Below are positions 20,646-34,189 of a stretch of 64,000 nt of DNA, piece by piece (positions within the stretch are counted from its first letter, which is position 1; each line of letters opens with the position of its first letter). A program made the translations under genes and the position numbers. Origin of the DNA: Icerya purchasi. Taxonomy: Eukaryota > Arthropoda > Insecta > Hemiptera > Monophlebidae. The notes under the pieces are model-generated. The model did no database searches. It was not told the origin of the DNA and saw only the letters and a list, made by a program, of their open reading frames with translations. The stretch lies in assembly GCA_039619475.1 (NCBI GenBank), contig CM077116.1, forward strand, positions 172,699,863-172,763,862, given 5' to 3'.

Positions 20646-23600
20646 GAATTGTTCTAGGTAAACAACTTCAACATTTGAACGAAATGTGTTAACGGCAACG
20701 ATCTTACACTACACGCTGATTGTAATACTGAAGTAAAGCAATATTAAATTACATTGGTCAATAGCATGCTCAAGATCGATCAGTGGAGAGGGTAGTCATA
20801 ATGATGAAATACGAAGATGCTTATCTGGTGTATTTATAAATCATGTATGTGGAAGTATGAGAATATGCTGGTATTACAAGTGATATTAAAGTCTGTAATT
20901 ATATTTAATATTTTATAACGGAATTTTATTTAAAAAAATATTATGCCTTTTTATAGAACAATTTTTTGAGAATCGTAATGGAGAGAAAAAGTTTAATCTC
21001 TAAACATACGCCTTATATACGCTACTAATATCAATAACTGAATCATAACCGCCCGCGAAATTATTACTTAATTTCTTAAATATGGCATATTATGACTGTA
21101 TTACCTATATCCGATTTTAAACTTTTACCGTGTAAAATTATATTCAATGATATACACGATTCTACAAATCTGTCATCTGTAATAATTTCTACTATTGATA
21201 ATGTCATAAGGCGATCATTGATCTCGTTAATTTCACAAATTACATAATTAACGAAAATGAAAAATTAATTCTAATGAACTTTATGTTTCGAAAAACATAA
21301 AACCGAATAAAATGTTACACAAAAAATACTGAGAAAAGAAACATTCACTTAATAATAATAATAAATAAAGAAATAAATAAAAATAAAGTTAACAAAACAT
21401 GTTCAATTAAACGAAAAATAAATAAAAAAGAAATAAATTCAAGATATAAAAGTGTAATGAAAATAAAAGATTAATATCACATTAATACAAAAACTAAATT
21501 TGTAAGTAAATAAGTGATAAGTTCGATGTTTCTTTTACTGTGCAGAAATAAGTTCATATACTGGTGATGAAATACGAGTATTTCGAAGATGGTCTCTACG
21601 AGTAATTCACATATATCAAAATAAAATTATATATATATTATTAACGTTGAAAGAAGTTTATGTTTTAAAAATAACTTTATCACCATCACAAAACAAAAAA
21701 AAAAAAACATTTGCTTCAGTTTCTTTTCAGATTTTTCAATAATTTTTATCCGAATTTTATTCAGTTTTATAATTCAATTACAAAGGGAATGTATTTAAAA
21801 TAAACAAAATATATATTTATAAAAATATTGGAAAAGTGTTTACATAATTTTGTCTACCATGTGAAATCCGAATTTCTCGCTGTTTCATTTCCACCAAGTC
21901 TGAATCAAATTATTAACTACGCCACAGCGTTCATTTGTTAAATTGTAGTTAACGTAACTTTCTTACATATTAGCTCCACATTCCAGTGAAATAACTATAC
22001 CCGAAATATTTACCAAAAGTCGTGCTAATCAAGCCTTACACTATCGGCTATGAACATAAGATAACGCATAAACGAGCTGTTAAAATTAACAGGAAAGTTT
22101 CGTTAAAAAATATGTTATTTATTTAAAATTTTAAAAAAGTACGAAAGTAATAAAATAATATTGGAATCATTGACAAAATACTTATCTTTCAAATTAACCA
22201 TTTCGTTCGATAATTACTAGCTGTTTCATTAACGGAAGTATAAAACAATTATAACATTCAACGAGTCAGTTAGCACAACAATATTTATACAAGTTACTTT
22301 TACATTAAAGAGTAGAAAAAAGAAATGAAATACAGCAAATTTCATTACACACGAAAATAATTTGCGTTAAGAACAACTTTAATAACATAATATTTAGTCA
22401 AATAAAAATATATAGGTTCTATAAGAACAACTGCATTAACCATCAGTTTTTTATCCCGATATATTTTATATTGCCTAAAAAATTATACGTGTGAAATTAT
22501 ATGTAACACATGACTAGGATACTTTGAAAAGTACAATTTAATTTAAAATGGAATGATTTACAAATTCCAATAAACATTTCGATTGCGTTTTTGTTCAAAA
22601 CTAAATATAAAATCAGCTTTTTTTCATATATGAATTTTAAAAAATAACGCTTTACAGATAATTACTTAAATTAATATAGAATTTTAATTTCATATTTATC
22701 TAATGTTTTTTATTTTATACAAAGTAATGACTTAGCTCATTCGAAGTGCATAAAACACGCAAAAATACAATCCAATTTCTTAAAACATTCAAATTGGTTT
22801 ATAAACACTTTAACTCGTCACTTCGCACAAAAACAATTATCCTAACAAATGAATTGGTATTGTAATATATACTTTTTTTTAAATAAAAATGTTACGTAAT
22901 TTTTTTAAAATAGATTCGCAAGAGATACATTCCAAAATGTTAAGTCTGCTTTTCTCTATAGGTCATAAAGGAATCAGGACCGAGAAGGCAAAACAATAAT
23001 TTTCCTCCTTTCAATCGATTCATAAGAACTTACAGTTAGTTTTTAAACAAGGAAAAGAATATTAAATGATCGAGTTTTATTATAATACGAATGATTAATC
23101 TAAAACTGCGCGTAAAAATAAACTTAAAGTAATCATATTCGTGGTTGAAAAGCAATAGACGGTCATTTTTTATGTCATCGTTACGAAAGCCTTACGACAT
23201 CGATTAAATATTTTATTATTACATTAACAGAACGTAAATTCAGACTTTTAAACGGATTTTTATTTGGTATTGCTTTTTGTAGCAATCTGAAAAGTACTGA
23301 ACGTCAATATAAATTTTAGTTAAACAATCAAGCGTGCGCACACATTCAGATCTTTACACTTTGCGACTGTTAAAACAGGCCAATATTTTTTAGTTCGAGA
23401 ATGTAGTTTACTGTATGTATATTTCAAAAATGCACTTTATATGAAACATTTTTAAATAGGTTTGTTACAGAGGGAGAAAATATAAGACACTGCCAACAAA
23501 GCAATATCAAATAATTGCCAAACTTGTAAGTTGAATTTGATTACCACATATAGAACAAGTTATTTTAAATTTAAATATACCAAATGTGATTCTATGGATA

Positions 23601-24262
23601 GGCAGCAGTTTCTCAGACACTCCCTAATTATCTTCTGCAATCTGCGTACGAGAAGTTATCTCGCCTATTTACCTAATCGGCAGTTTCAGTTTCAATATTC
23701 AACTATTGAAAATCAAAACTGCAAAAACACTAATAGAGTAATGAATTTCGAAGCAATATTAAACATCTCATGAAAACTATTCTTCCATACTCAGCCATAA
23801 CAGTTAAGGTTTTACAGCTGCTAATCGCAAGCATACATTGTTGAATTTTTAATTTCAATAATCAGCATTTCCATTTCAAATAAAAATAAAGTTTTTAATA
23901 TATTACGGTAAATCTAAAAATGACAAAAAAAAACAGATTTCTCAAAATTTAAATCCGGGCATTGCTTTAAATTTTTGCTAATAAGCAAAGAAAAATTTCG
24001 TATTAAAACATCTATGAACTTTTCTCGTAATACTTAACTGTTAAAACTTTTTAAACAGCTTAATTAACGAAATTAGCTTCAAATATTTTTATATAAATTT
24101 ATTACTAAAATGTCATTCAGGTTATGAATACTTTAGAAAAAAATATATGTAATTTATTGACTAGAAGTTTACATTAATTTTTCAATACTGATTCGACTGT
24201 AGCCTGTATGGTTTACATTAAACAAAAAAGGAAAAATTACAGGTGAAAACTTAAATAATTTT

Positions 24263-24266
<4 letters not shown>
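20646..24266. other. Long AT-rich stretch without recognisable gene
   Basis: Includes an A-rich low-complexity block near 21346-21445 (AATAAATAA-like units). Could be intron of the unidentified minus-strand gene whose first exon lies at 25163-24564. I could not identify a following exon. Confidence 0.5.

Positions 24267-24316
<50 letters not shown>
24267..24316. repeat. (AT)25 microsatellite
   Basis: Fifty bases of uninterrupted AT repeat. Confidence 0.95.
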
Positions 24317-24318
<2 letters not shown>

Positions 24319-24563
24319 GCTATTATATATAACTTGATACGGTGAAAAATTAGCGCAGAAAATGAAAATATTTAAACAGACGATGACGAAGAGGGTAAAG
24401 ATGAACATACAGATGAAAGTGACAATGATGGTGATTCGGTAACCGAAGTTACTTTAGTTTTAGAAATACCAGGCTGGCCATTTTGGCAGACAGCATCCGA
24501 AGCAGTGAAATGTGAAAAAGTATTTGGTGCAGATGAATTTTTAAGAGGATATTTTAAACTTAC

Positions 24564-25163
24564 CGGGTATCGCCTCGTCTCTTCCAAATTACGGACACGT
24601 TCATCGGTTTTAAACCTTGCTTCATTTGTTTGTTGAGAAAACTGACGAGGAAAAGAATTACAGTCAGCTAATGAACACGAAGAAAACGAAGTATCTAAGT
24701 CGTCAGTAGACGAAGGTGTCGTTACAACAGGCTTTTTGCTAAATGTATCGCTGTGGAAAACACCAGTAGCTGCTGGCTTCCAAATTTCACTTGTTTCGCT
24801 TGTGTACATATTATTTTCTTTCGTTTCTCTAGAACTGCCGTCTACAATATGACCACCTTTACTGACAGTAACTTCCTCTTTAGTGGTGGTACTAGTTTTT
24901 ACGCATAAACTGGTTTCAAGTTTAATCGGTGATTTTAGTAATCCTGCTTTTATTAATATATCATTCAGTAATTCACAATCGGGTACATTACCTTGTAGCA
25001 ATGAATTTTTAATAGCTTGTCCATTTTTACAATCTAACGTCACCGGAATGCCATTTACCAGTAGTATTTCTTCTTCATGGACATTCGACTTCTTCTCGCA
25101 ATCTACGATTTTAATATCCTTACCTAATAGTGATTCTACTGTCTCCTGAATATCGCTATCCAT
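24564..25163 (-). CDS. First coding exon of an unidentified gene
   Basis: Open frame of 200 codons from an ATG (MDSDIQETVESLLG) to a perfect donor (CCG then GTAAGT at 24563). Without splicing it would run on to a stop at 24372 through a Ser-rich tail, making 263 residues. Composition is non-repetitive, protein-like and rich in Ser, Thr, Lys and Glu: an acidic N-terminus, a short hydrophobic patch (EEILLVNGIPVTL), a TTTKEEVTVSKGG segment, then a long low-complexity Ser/Thr stretch. No signal peptide, membrane segment or catalytic motif. It looks like an intrinsically disordered cytoplasmic or cytoskeletal-type protein, but I do not recognise the family. A possible acceptor (TTTCAG) at 25194 suggests a 5' UTR intron. 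Confidence 0.65.
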
Positions 25164-25193
25164 TTGTTGTTAAACTACATTACTTGACAAAAG

Positions 25194-26280
25194 CTGAAAT
25201 ATCACAAAACATTTATATATAGATAGATAAATATTACAGATAATAGAAAAAGTAAACTTACACAAATATACGTTAATTTTAATGTAGACAGAGTGCACTG
25301 CTGACCATAATTTATTTAGTGAGAAATAAACACTTGTTTGGTCTATTTTTTCTTGATAACTGTTAAAAATTAAGAATATTTTCCAAACCTTGAAACATAA
25401 GTAACTACTTTAATTTTAACAATTTCTTAGCACACACACTACAAATTAATTATTATTTGCATTATTAAGATAACACCCAAAAATTATTATTAATAAATAA
25501 TCGCAATGCAATATACACTTTGAACTTACGTAAACAACTTGAAATAAATCAAAAATGTCGAATTTTGCGACACAATACAATTAACATAATTACCTTAATG
25601 CCGCTTATTGTGATTGTTTAAGAATTATTGTACAAACATTCAATTTTATAGGTTTATCGAGTGGGATTGATGTTACATACAAACTCAAACATTTTTTGTA
25701 TCAATCTTCGGAAATTATTCGATAAAAATCAGTGATCAAAAAATTTTAAACAAGTTTGTAATGCATTTCTTTTATAAATTTGTATATTTACATTATTAAA
25801 TTATTAAATATAATGTAAAATTAACAAAACTATTCTAATGAATCTCGATATTTTCTTATTTAATTTATACATTATTTTTCTCTTCCAATTCATGTAAAAA
25901 TCCAAATTTTTGTTATTATTATTGATAAAAATATTATTTTGTAATTATTTTAAATTTTCAGTAACTGTTGTCTTTTTAATCTGTTCGTTGAATTATATTT
26001 TTGACATGTATAAGTCTTTTCTTTGAAGTTAATTTTTTTTTTTTGTAGATAATTTTTTAAGACGATTTTCTGTACAGTTTATGAAATTTAAAAATAAAAA
26101 TAAATCAGCCTACAGGAACAGTACTGCAAAATGATTTAATGTTGCTAAGTAACTGATCAATTATATAAGTGTACATATAATTAAACTTTTGCAATGGCTT
26201 CAAGCAAAGAAAAGCATGAAGACTTCGTCCGTGTTAAAGTTTACTGAATACGAATTATTAAAATTCTGCGATGAAAATAT
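25194..26280. other. AT-rich, no gene recognised
   Basis: Upstream flank of the unidentified minus-strand gene; no clear exon or core promoter motif. Confidence 0.45.
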
Positions 26281-26285
26281 GAAAA

Positions 26286-26630
26286 TTAAAACACATTGTT
26301 TTGCATATGATGGCATCTCATATATGAAACGTAAAAAGAACTTAGTGGCCAGAATAACCAAAAGAAGAGATACGGACAGAGAATAAAAGAAACGCAATAA
26401 GAAGTTGGAAGACCAATTAGTAAAAGTAAAGAGTGGAAAGAAAAGCGTCCAAAAGTGACGCAGGGGCACTTAAATAAAATGTGATCAGCGTCACCTATAA
26501 AGCTGCGAATATAAAGATGGAGGGTACTGAGTGAAGAGGAAATAAGGAGTAAATAGAGAGGAGAAGCAGGAAGAAAACTGTGTTTAAAGTGTAGATGACA
26601 AATTGCAAAGTGAATTGAACACTCCAAAGA
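26286..26630 (-). pseudogene. R1-like LINE C-terminal tail (minus strand)
   Basis: The minus-strand frame contains LHLYIRSFIGDADHILFKCP near 26525-26470, matching the zinc-knuckle-like tail after RNase H (C..C...D.AEHxLFxCPrf). The surrounding strand is C/T-rich in the sense direction, as in the comparable fragment at 57424-57880. No reverse transcriptase boxes are clear upstream. Confidence 0.4.
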
Positions 26631-27950
26631 GGGAAAACTGAAAAACCAGGAATAATACAGTAGATTAATCTAAATAGAGAGTTAAAGGAATCAGGATTTA
26701 AGAATAAAGAGGAATAAGTATGACGTTTGAAGTGAGCAGTTGTAAGGAGATAAGCAGTATTGTGGATGAGAATCCACTGAATAATCTATCGGTAGGAGAA
26801 AATAAATAAACTAGAATTTGGCTGAATCGTTGCTTACGATTTCAAAATGCCCAGAAATCCAAAACGGGTAAATTAAGATAAAGTGAGAGCGGAAAATGTA
26901 GCGGATCAAGAATCATTACATAATTAGTAAAAGAAGAAGAAACATGGGGATAAGATGCTTATAAGACCCTGTAGGAATCTGACATAATGAGCACTTTATA
27001 GAAAAATAAGGAAGAAGTAATAAAAAGGACGGCGCATAAGATACTAGCGGATTTAACAAAAAAAAAAAAAAAAAATGAGAAAAAAGAGGAAAGTTTATAG
27101 AATAAATTAGACAAGAACAGAAGAAGGCAGCACGAACTCCATTACATTCTGTAAAGTCAATAATGAAGATTGTAAATTGATTATGGAATAGAGGGCCCAA
27201 GGTATTTAAAATTTTAAATTTAACAATATGTCATGGGATAGGTTTGGTTGAGGTATTTGTGTGAAGACAAGTAATAAATTGTAGGAGGATGAAAAAACTG
27301 TGGTGACTTGTTGTAAGAATGAGTATATGGTGAAAACTGACGCGGGCGAATAGAAATGAGAGACTATGTTGAAATTTTGTTGGCAGAAAAATGCCAGTTG
27401 TGGTAAATAGAAGAGTAGGAGTTAACAAGAGTAGGGTAAGATAAAGATAAGTTTTCGATTAGAAAACAGTAGCTTATATAAGACCTTTGGACGAAAAGAG
27501 CAAGGATGAGAGATTCAGCATATACTGTAAGGATTAGAGTAGTTTAGTTTCCAAACAAAAGTGAAAATGAGACTTTTAGATGTGTTTGTGTTTAAGAGTA
27601 GAGATCTGGAAGAATTTTCATAGATAAAACAATACTAATCAAGGATAGAATAAATAAAGAATTTGTAAGACTTTAGTAAGATGCAAGGATCTTAACTCCC
27701 ATAGAAAAACTTCATCAGGTTGAGCATTCTAAGAGAGGATAGGTAAAGATTAATAATGTGACTGAAAAATGCCTAAATATTGAAATGAAGAGGAAAGAGA
27801 GATTAGATCATTATTTAAGATAAGATTAATTAAAAAGAGGTCAAGAAGACATTGAGTAAAGACAACCGCAGAGGATTTGATAGATGCGATAAAAAGATGG
27901 GTATCTAATTTGATTCAAAACAATAGCGGTGTGGTAGCAATTTTTTTTTT
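26631..27950 (-). other. Purine-rich tract, probably older part of the same LINE
   Basis: The plus strand is conspicuously rich in A and G with few C for over 1.3 kb (runs such as AGGAAGAAGTAATAAAAAGG). Minus-strand open stretches exist (27200-26916, 27428-27231) but none has a diagnostic motif. Confidence 0.35.
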
Positions 27951-28149
27951 GTGTACATTTAAACCCGATTAGAAGTTTCTGTGGTTATCGCCAATGTAAT
28001 CCTTTTCTTTCTTCGTTTGATACACTATTTCATGGCAATCTACACACATTCCATGCATCATATAACACATCCTTGCAGTGTCTAATATACACCGTCTATT
28101 ATATTTATAGTATCGGTAAGTATTTTAAAAGACGATGGGGGAGCTCCCT

Positions 28150-28480
28150 CTCAATCATATTCAGATAGATTTTTTTTTTTTTTAGAAAGACATCTATTAG
28201 GCCAACTCATCTACATTTTTATATGCGTTGAAACAGGTTTAATGTACCTCAGATGGCATAGACCAATTTTTTCGAACTAGAGCGAAAATATATTGTCAGC
28301 TATTAGATCACTCATGAGAGCATGTCTGCGATTTTCGAACCGACAGCAATTAAATATTAAATGGTCGATATCCTTTGTGAAGTTATTATTGGAGTGATCG
28401 CAATATCGAGCAAGAAAAGTCAATATTGAGCAAGTTGGGTTCCAACCTATAATCCCCCATACACAAACGACAAATAATCG
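28150..28480 (-). pseudogene. I-like LINE 3' tail (minus strand)
   Basis: Reading the minus strand, the frames give TKDIDHLIFNCCRFENRR near 28370-28310 (family: xxDHIxFxCPrFxxxR) followed by LMSDLIADN. A run of T on the plus strand at 28171-28183 may be part of its poly(A). Confidence 0.5.
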
Positions 28481-28619
28481 TCACAAAAGAGCATATTTGA
28501 TTAACAGGCAGTTTAGGAGGAATAGAATAAAACCAGGCAGAATAAGGTGAGACAAACAAGTTGCATGCAAGGGGACTTTCGATAATGCTGCAATCGGTAT
28601 TTTATAAAGCAATTGGTTA

Positions 28620-30310
28620 CACTTGGAATTTCAACTCTGTTAGCGAAGTATATTTGTAAATTATATTTCAACAGAATTTTATATATTAAAAATCCGGTTA
28701 CTAAGGAATTAGTAACTAGGAATACCTTTAGAGGATTAGCTTAGAAATCCGTCCTAAGTCCTATTTTATTTAATGTTTACATCAATGATTTATTTAGTAT
28801 TCAATTACCACATAGATCACTTATACTAGTCCTACGCTGATGCAAAAAAGTTAATATATAATCTGTGCAATAAAAGTTTTAATAACATTAGGCTGAGTAT
28901 CTATTTCAACAAGTCTGGATCTATTATTTTTACTGTAAGACCATCTAGAAGGAAATTGTACTAAAGTAGATAATGTAGCCATTCCTATGTTATTAAAGGT
29001 GAGATGTTAACCTAATGAAGGCCTTGACTCACGCATTTTGAAGTTTATATCCGGAGTTCTGGGATTATTGTATAAAGATGTAATTCGTTCTAGATTAGAT
29101 TATAGTTTTATATTTTATGATTCAGCTTCGGAGTTCAACCTCAGGAAACTAGATAGTTTGCAGAATATAAGTCTAAGACTGATAGTGGGGAGTATTAGGT
29201 CTGTACTTATGTCTTGCCTTCAAGTGCAAATGAATATTCCTTTTATCTCAATTAGAAGAAACTTGCTAGCTGCTTTTTCTTAAAATACTGTAATTATAAT
29301 TATCCAGACTTAGTCAACGGTATTTATAATATTAGTAGGAATTGGAGATTTATACAATCCGAGTTATTGTTGTTAGTAACAAAAATTATACTTTACAAGT
29401 ACAGCCCAGAAATAATACCAGCGCACCCTTCTACAATGTGCTCCAGCCCGTGTAAAACAAATCTCCTATAGTTAAAGATAAACACAGTGCTATTGTTCGA
29501 ATATAATAACACTCGCATTCCTTCCGGCACAGTAAACAGTTATTTCACTAATTCAAGTGATGAAAAATTTCCAAATTGTATAAAAATTTTTATAGACGGT
29601 TTTAAGTCGGGATTAAATAATAGTCTGATAGGCGCGGCTTTTGTCATATATGGGGTAACTGTTCAGCGTTTTGGGCTCCCACCGGAGGCTTTGGTTTTTT
29701 CAGCAGAGTTTCTTACTATAAACGAGACTTGAAAAAAATATTCTCAGTGTCCTTGATGGTTCGAGAAAATACATGGTTTGCAGTGATAGCCTCGGTTCGT
29801 TGTCAGCTTTTCAAAATTGTTCATATAAACATAAAAGCCACCCAACCCTGTGGAAGATTAGGGATAAATATATTGAAATCGCTGATTGTGAAGAAGTGGT
29901 CCAGTTTTGCTTGATACTGGGCCATGCTGTATGTGTCCTAAATGACGCAGCTGACTGACAGCTAGGAGGGCCGCATTGATTGGAATCCGTTATATATCCA
30001 CCTCCTCTGAAGAGCCAGAGTTAAAATTAGATTAAGGATAAACTGGAATCAACGTTGGGAAAATAATGACAGGGGTAGATACCATAAAATGGTTCAGTGC
30101 GAGCTCTTACTGATCCCTAGGTATCGTAAGCTGTCAATGTCAGCAGAATTAATGCGTAAATTTGTTATAACGCTATGCAGATTACGTATGGGTCACTCAG
30201 GCATAATTCTTAACTTTGTTCGAAGGGATTCACAGAGACCTTGTGATAATCACGTCTTAATTAACTTCATAAAAGATGCTATCCATTTACTGTTTAGCTA
30301 TAGTAAATAA
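28620..30310 (+). pseudogene. I-like LINE: reverse transcriptase, RNase H and tail
   Basis: The reverse transcriptase is represented by GISTLLAKYICKLYFNR and VLSPILFNVYINDLFS (28640-28800; the usual Q before GS is mutated and a stop precedes it). RNase H is clearer: KIFIDGFKSGLNNSLIGAAF (29580-29640, first catalytic Asp), FSAEFLTINE (29700), CSDSLGSLSAFQN (29777-29815), and LGHAVCVLNDAAD (29920-29958, family: PGHxGIxGNExAD). The RLRMGHSG motif near 30180 starts the tail. Frameshifts separate these parts and the YADD box is not intact. Confidence 0.75.
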
Positions 30311-31085
30311 GTAAATAGCAGAGCGGTGTTTTACTTTAAATTATTAGATATGAAGATTTTTCCGCCATATTCTTTTCATTATTTACTTTCTTGTAGCAAG
30401 AACACCGTAAGGTTAGTTGCCAGCTTTTTTTTTAAACAATAATATCATTTTTAATTTATGCAAAAAGGTTTTGTTGTTTTTTGTTTTAATTTATTTTTTG
30501 GTTGCCAATTTCGGTTTAGCTGTAGTTTATGGTTATAATTCCCTGTTCTTTTTATTATTTAATTATAATATTTTTGATTTGTTATTAACTATACCTTGGT
30601 TGTAAACGAACGTACTAATATGCAGGGGTGGCCTAGCTGATTTTGTAATGGTCTGATCAAAAAATAAAAAAACAGATGGATATTTGATAAAGAATCTTCT
30701 AGTGTTATTAAAGAGTTTTGGAGGTTGAACATAAAGATGTCGTCCGTGAAGAAAAGGAAAAAGAAATACTTTAATCTTACGTAAGATTTATATATTTTCT
30801 TATTTTTTCTCATTGCATGATAAAGAGAGGTTTAAAAGTAAGAAAAGATGTCTTAACAGATGAACGACTTCTGATATATTTATGGACTAATTATCGTGGA
30901 TTATTTATTCTCTAGCGAATTTAATTAACTTTATATTTTTCAATAGTACTTATTATAGTCATGATAAATGAAGAAATTGAACATAGTATTTGTACATAAA
31001 AACAATTAATAATTATATTTTGTAAATAAACACATCGCTTTCCATTAAATAACACTTATCATCTGTATCCGAAAAAGTGAACAAT
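30311..31085. other. No gene recognised
   Basis: AT-rich with T-rich open stretches of no assignable origin. Confidence 0.4.
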
Positions 31086-31849
31086 AACAATAAAGATTCC
31101 ACTCGTGTATGAGTTCTGTGTTGTTGGATCCAATTTTCATCTCTAACTTCTCGGGTTATTTCTTTTTTTCATTTTTCGTCAATTAAGCACCATTGCAGTA
31201 TTCGTGTTGTCCATCCAACATTTTTTTGAACAACGCGTCCAGTCCAACACCATTTGAGTTTTGCTATATGCTCTACTACATCATGTACACCTGTTTAATT
31301 CCTGTTTTCGGTTTTAGATGCCGAAGCCTTGTATTTTATATTATTCTTTCATGGATTATTTCAGTTTTTAGTTTTCGAAATTTCATATCCGTCCGTGAGC
31401 ATTAGCAGAGCACATTAATCGTATATTCTGTTCTTCGGATTATTTGATATCTACCGTCTATTTTTTATGCTCATTGTAAACTAATTTCCTTTACGCAACT
31501 GGTAACTCTTTTTAACGGTCCTTTCTCAGTTTTGCAGCTTGTGCATATTTGCTCGGTTGCCGGCTTATATATCTACAGTATTTAATGATATTTATGTATT
31601 TTTATTAATGCGGCAAACAACTAGTGAGTTTAGACTTTTTTTATAATACACAAATTGCATGCAAAGATGAAGACTATATATCTCGCATTTCTGCATTAAC
31701 GTTTTTATTGTCCGTAAATAATCGTTTGTGTTAAATTCTGTTCTAAAATTTGCTTGTACCTTTGATTGGTTAAAATTTGTTTGTTGGATTAATTGATTTG
31801 TTATTATTCGTATAAATAAATTTTGTTTTATTCACGGTACCATACTGAA

Positions 31850-32480
31850 TGGTTTATAGTCATTTAAGGTAGGATATATCCTTTTCTATATACAAGAATT
31901 ACTTCAGCTTCTGTGCTAAAAGAATTTTCTTTTAAACATCCATTAAACAAATCGCATAACTGATTTTCTAGTACATTTCCTCCATATATTAGTATTTCTG
32001 CTGACACGTTATCTAGGATTGGCGTTTTGTTCTTTTTAAATGTTTTAAGAGCATTTTTATTCATTTTGAGCATATGATCTTCTATTATCTCTATAGTATG
32101 CGGTTTATAATGGTGCATCGAGAAAAGTCAGTAAAATATCATTCAATCCCGTTAGTAATTTCTCATTTATCTATTTTAAATTTCTTTTGATGTCTTTTTA
32201 CTTTTGTTAATACTTGTTATCCATATTCTAATAATCATCTGAACATCTTGCAACCCATATTTTCTACTGTATTTTTATTTATTATGTTGGTGTTATCCTT
32301 TCGAATCTTTTTTTCTTTTTAATCTATTTAATTCAGCTCTTTCTATTAGGCTTTTATTTTTATCTACTTTTAATATTCGTCTTCATTTCGTCAGTAGCAT
32401 AGCGTTCCTGTTTATTTGCCTTATGTAATTATATTTGCGGCACCTATAATAGCGCAATTTTTTATGCATTTTTATTGGTG
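31850..32480 (-). pseudogene. RTE-like LINE fragment, start of reverse transcriptase (minus strand)
   Basis: The minus-strand frame has ALKTFKKNKTPILDNVSAEIL followed by YGGNVLENQLCDLFNGCLKEN, the well-known block AlkkmKngKApGpDgIpaEllKyGG..l...l..lfn.c....  The proximal linker (IERAELNRLKRKK) lies upstream near 32330. Truncated and interrupted. The stretch 31090-31850 may carry the tail of the same element but shows no clear motif. Confidence 0.6.
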
Positions 32481-34165
32481 ATTTTTCTGGTATCGTTTCA
32501 TATACTTTTGTCTCTTAGGCTGAAGTCACATTTGATAAGTACTCTGAGAAGTAACCGATCGCACAAAATCGAATGGTTTTACCCGATAGAGGTCACAGTA
32601 CATCAGAGTTAATGCTGCGTTTTAAAATACGTGTTTGATTTAATTATTTATCTATAGATGGTCCGCTAATTAAATGATTAAAATCAGAAAGTGAAAAGGA
32701 ATGTTTGGTAAACGAAATTAATTTAACAAGAGATTCAAGAGGGGAATTTAATGTACTTTTGACCAATTTATGCAATTACCCAAAAAATGCCAGAAATATT
32801 TAATTATACAGTAAAAATCGGTTACAACGACATAACAGGTATTACAGGTGAAACCAGCAGAATTCTATAAAATTATATACTACACTCTATACTGGTTATA
32901 ATGACACTGATTGCAATGAAAAATTGGTCATTATGATCAAAATTTTGATACACACATAAGGCGGTATAAAATTTAACTTCGAGCGGTTTTTACAGATGAA
33001 TTTGACAAAAAAAAATTTGTCCCTTGTTTTTTTTTATGAAAAATAAAGTTTGTACAAACGGAACAGATATATACTTGGTTACTCTTTATTCCGCTTCTGT
33101 TATAATTAAAATGTTAAATGATTACTATAAATTTATTGAAATTGATAAAAACCTCTGGTCCGGTCATTACAAAAAATATTAGAAATATAATAAAAAGAAA
33201 ATTACAAAATTTCTTCAGAAAAAAAAAAAGAAAAAACAAAATCATTGTCGTTTTTATACACAGATTTTTTCCTTTTTTATTCTTATATTATTTAGGTTTT
33301 ATTTTTCCAGTACTTCTATCTATAAAAAAATGTTGGTGTTCACAGTTTTAAATTTATTAAAAAAATATGTGCAGTCACAATAATCATAAAATAAATGATT
33401 ATTCGGTTTAATTAGTGAAAACTTCTATTGAAAAATATTTTATTGAAATTTTATAACGGAATAACTGTGCAGTACCAGTTAAGTCTTGGATACTAAAAAA
33501 TTACAATTATTTTATATCGGATATGACAACGAAACGATTATAACCTCAACTTATTTTCACTGTATGTTAGATAGCCCTAAATTAAAAAAGAAAAAAAAAT
33601 TTCAAACTTGTACTACACACACAGGGAATTAACAACTGCATTAAGGTAATATATTTTAAATAGTACTTTGTTTTGTTAAGTTACGATACAATACAATAAA
33701 ATCACTCTAGAATAAAACCTCTGAAAGATGAAAAATTTTCAAAGTCCCGATATTATTGTTCTTATAAAAACATAAGGGGCAGAAAACAAAACGACAAATG
33801 GATCAAACTGTTCGTTTTTTAAACTTCTCGATTTGCAGATTGATCTCACAAAGATTTTCTATCACATATCAACAATACCAGCCTTTCTCTATTCATTTTA
33901 CTCTGAAGAGTCGAAATAAAAAACAAACCAATTTGCTTCTAAAATTTACTTGTAGACTAAATGCGACTAAACATGACGAGTTCTGGTGTATGTGAGCAAG
34001 ATAACCTGTTTTTAACGTTTGTTCTTCAAACGAGAATGCACGAATATTTAATTGTCAGAGTAGACGTCCAGTGCGACCGCATCTTTACTAACCCGTGTCT
34101 GTTTCCTGTATTAACCTTATTTATTACCGCTAAATCTTTTATTATACATCCATTATTGTAGATAA
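32481..34165. other. No gene recognised
   Basis: AT-rich sequence with short ORFs on both strands; nothing diagnostic. Confidence 0.45.
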
Positions 34166-34189
34166 CGTCTACTTCTTCTTACGCCGTTT

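Noticed and set aside
24169..24408. 79-codon minus-strand ORF
   Set aside because: Its core is (IY)n translated from the AT microsatellite.
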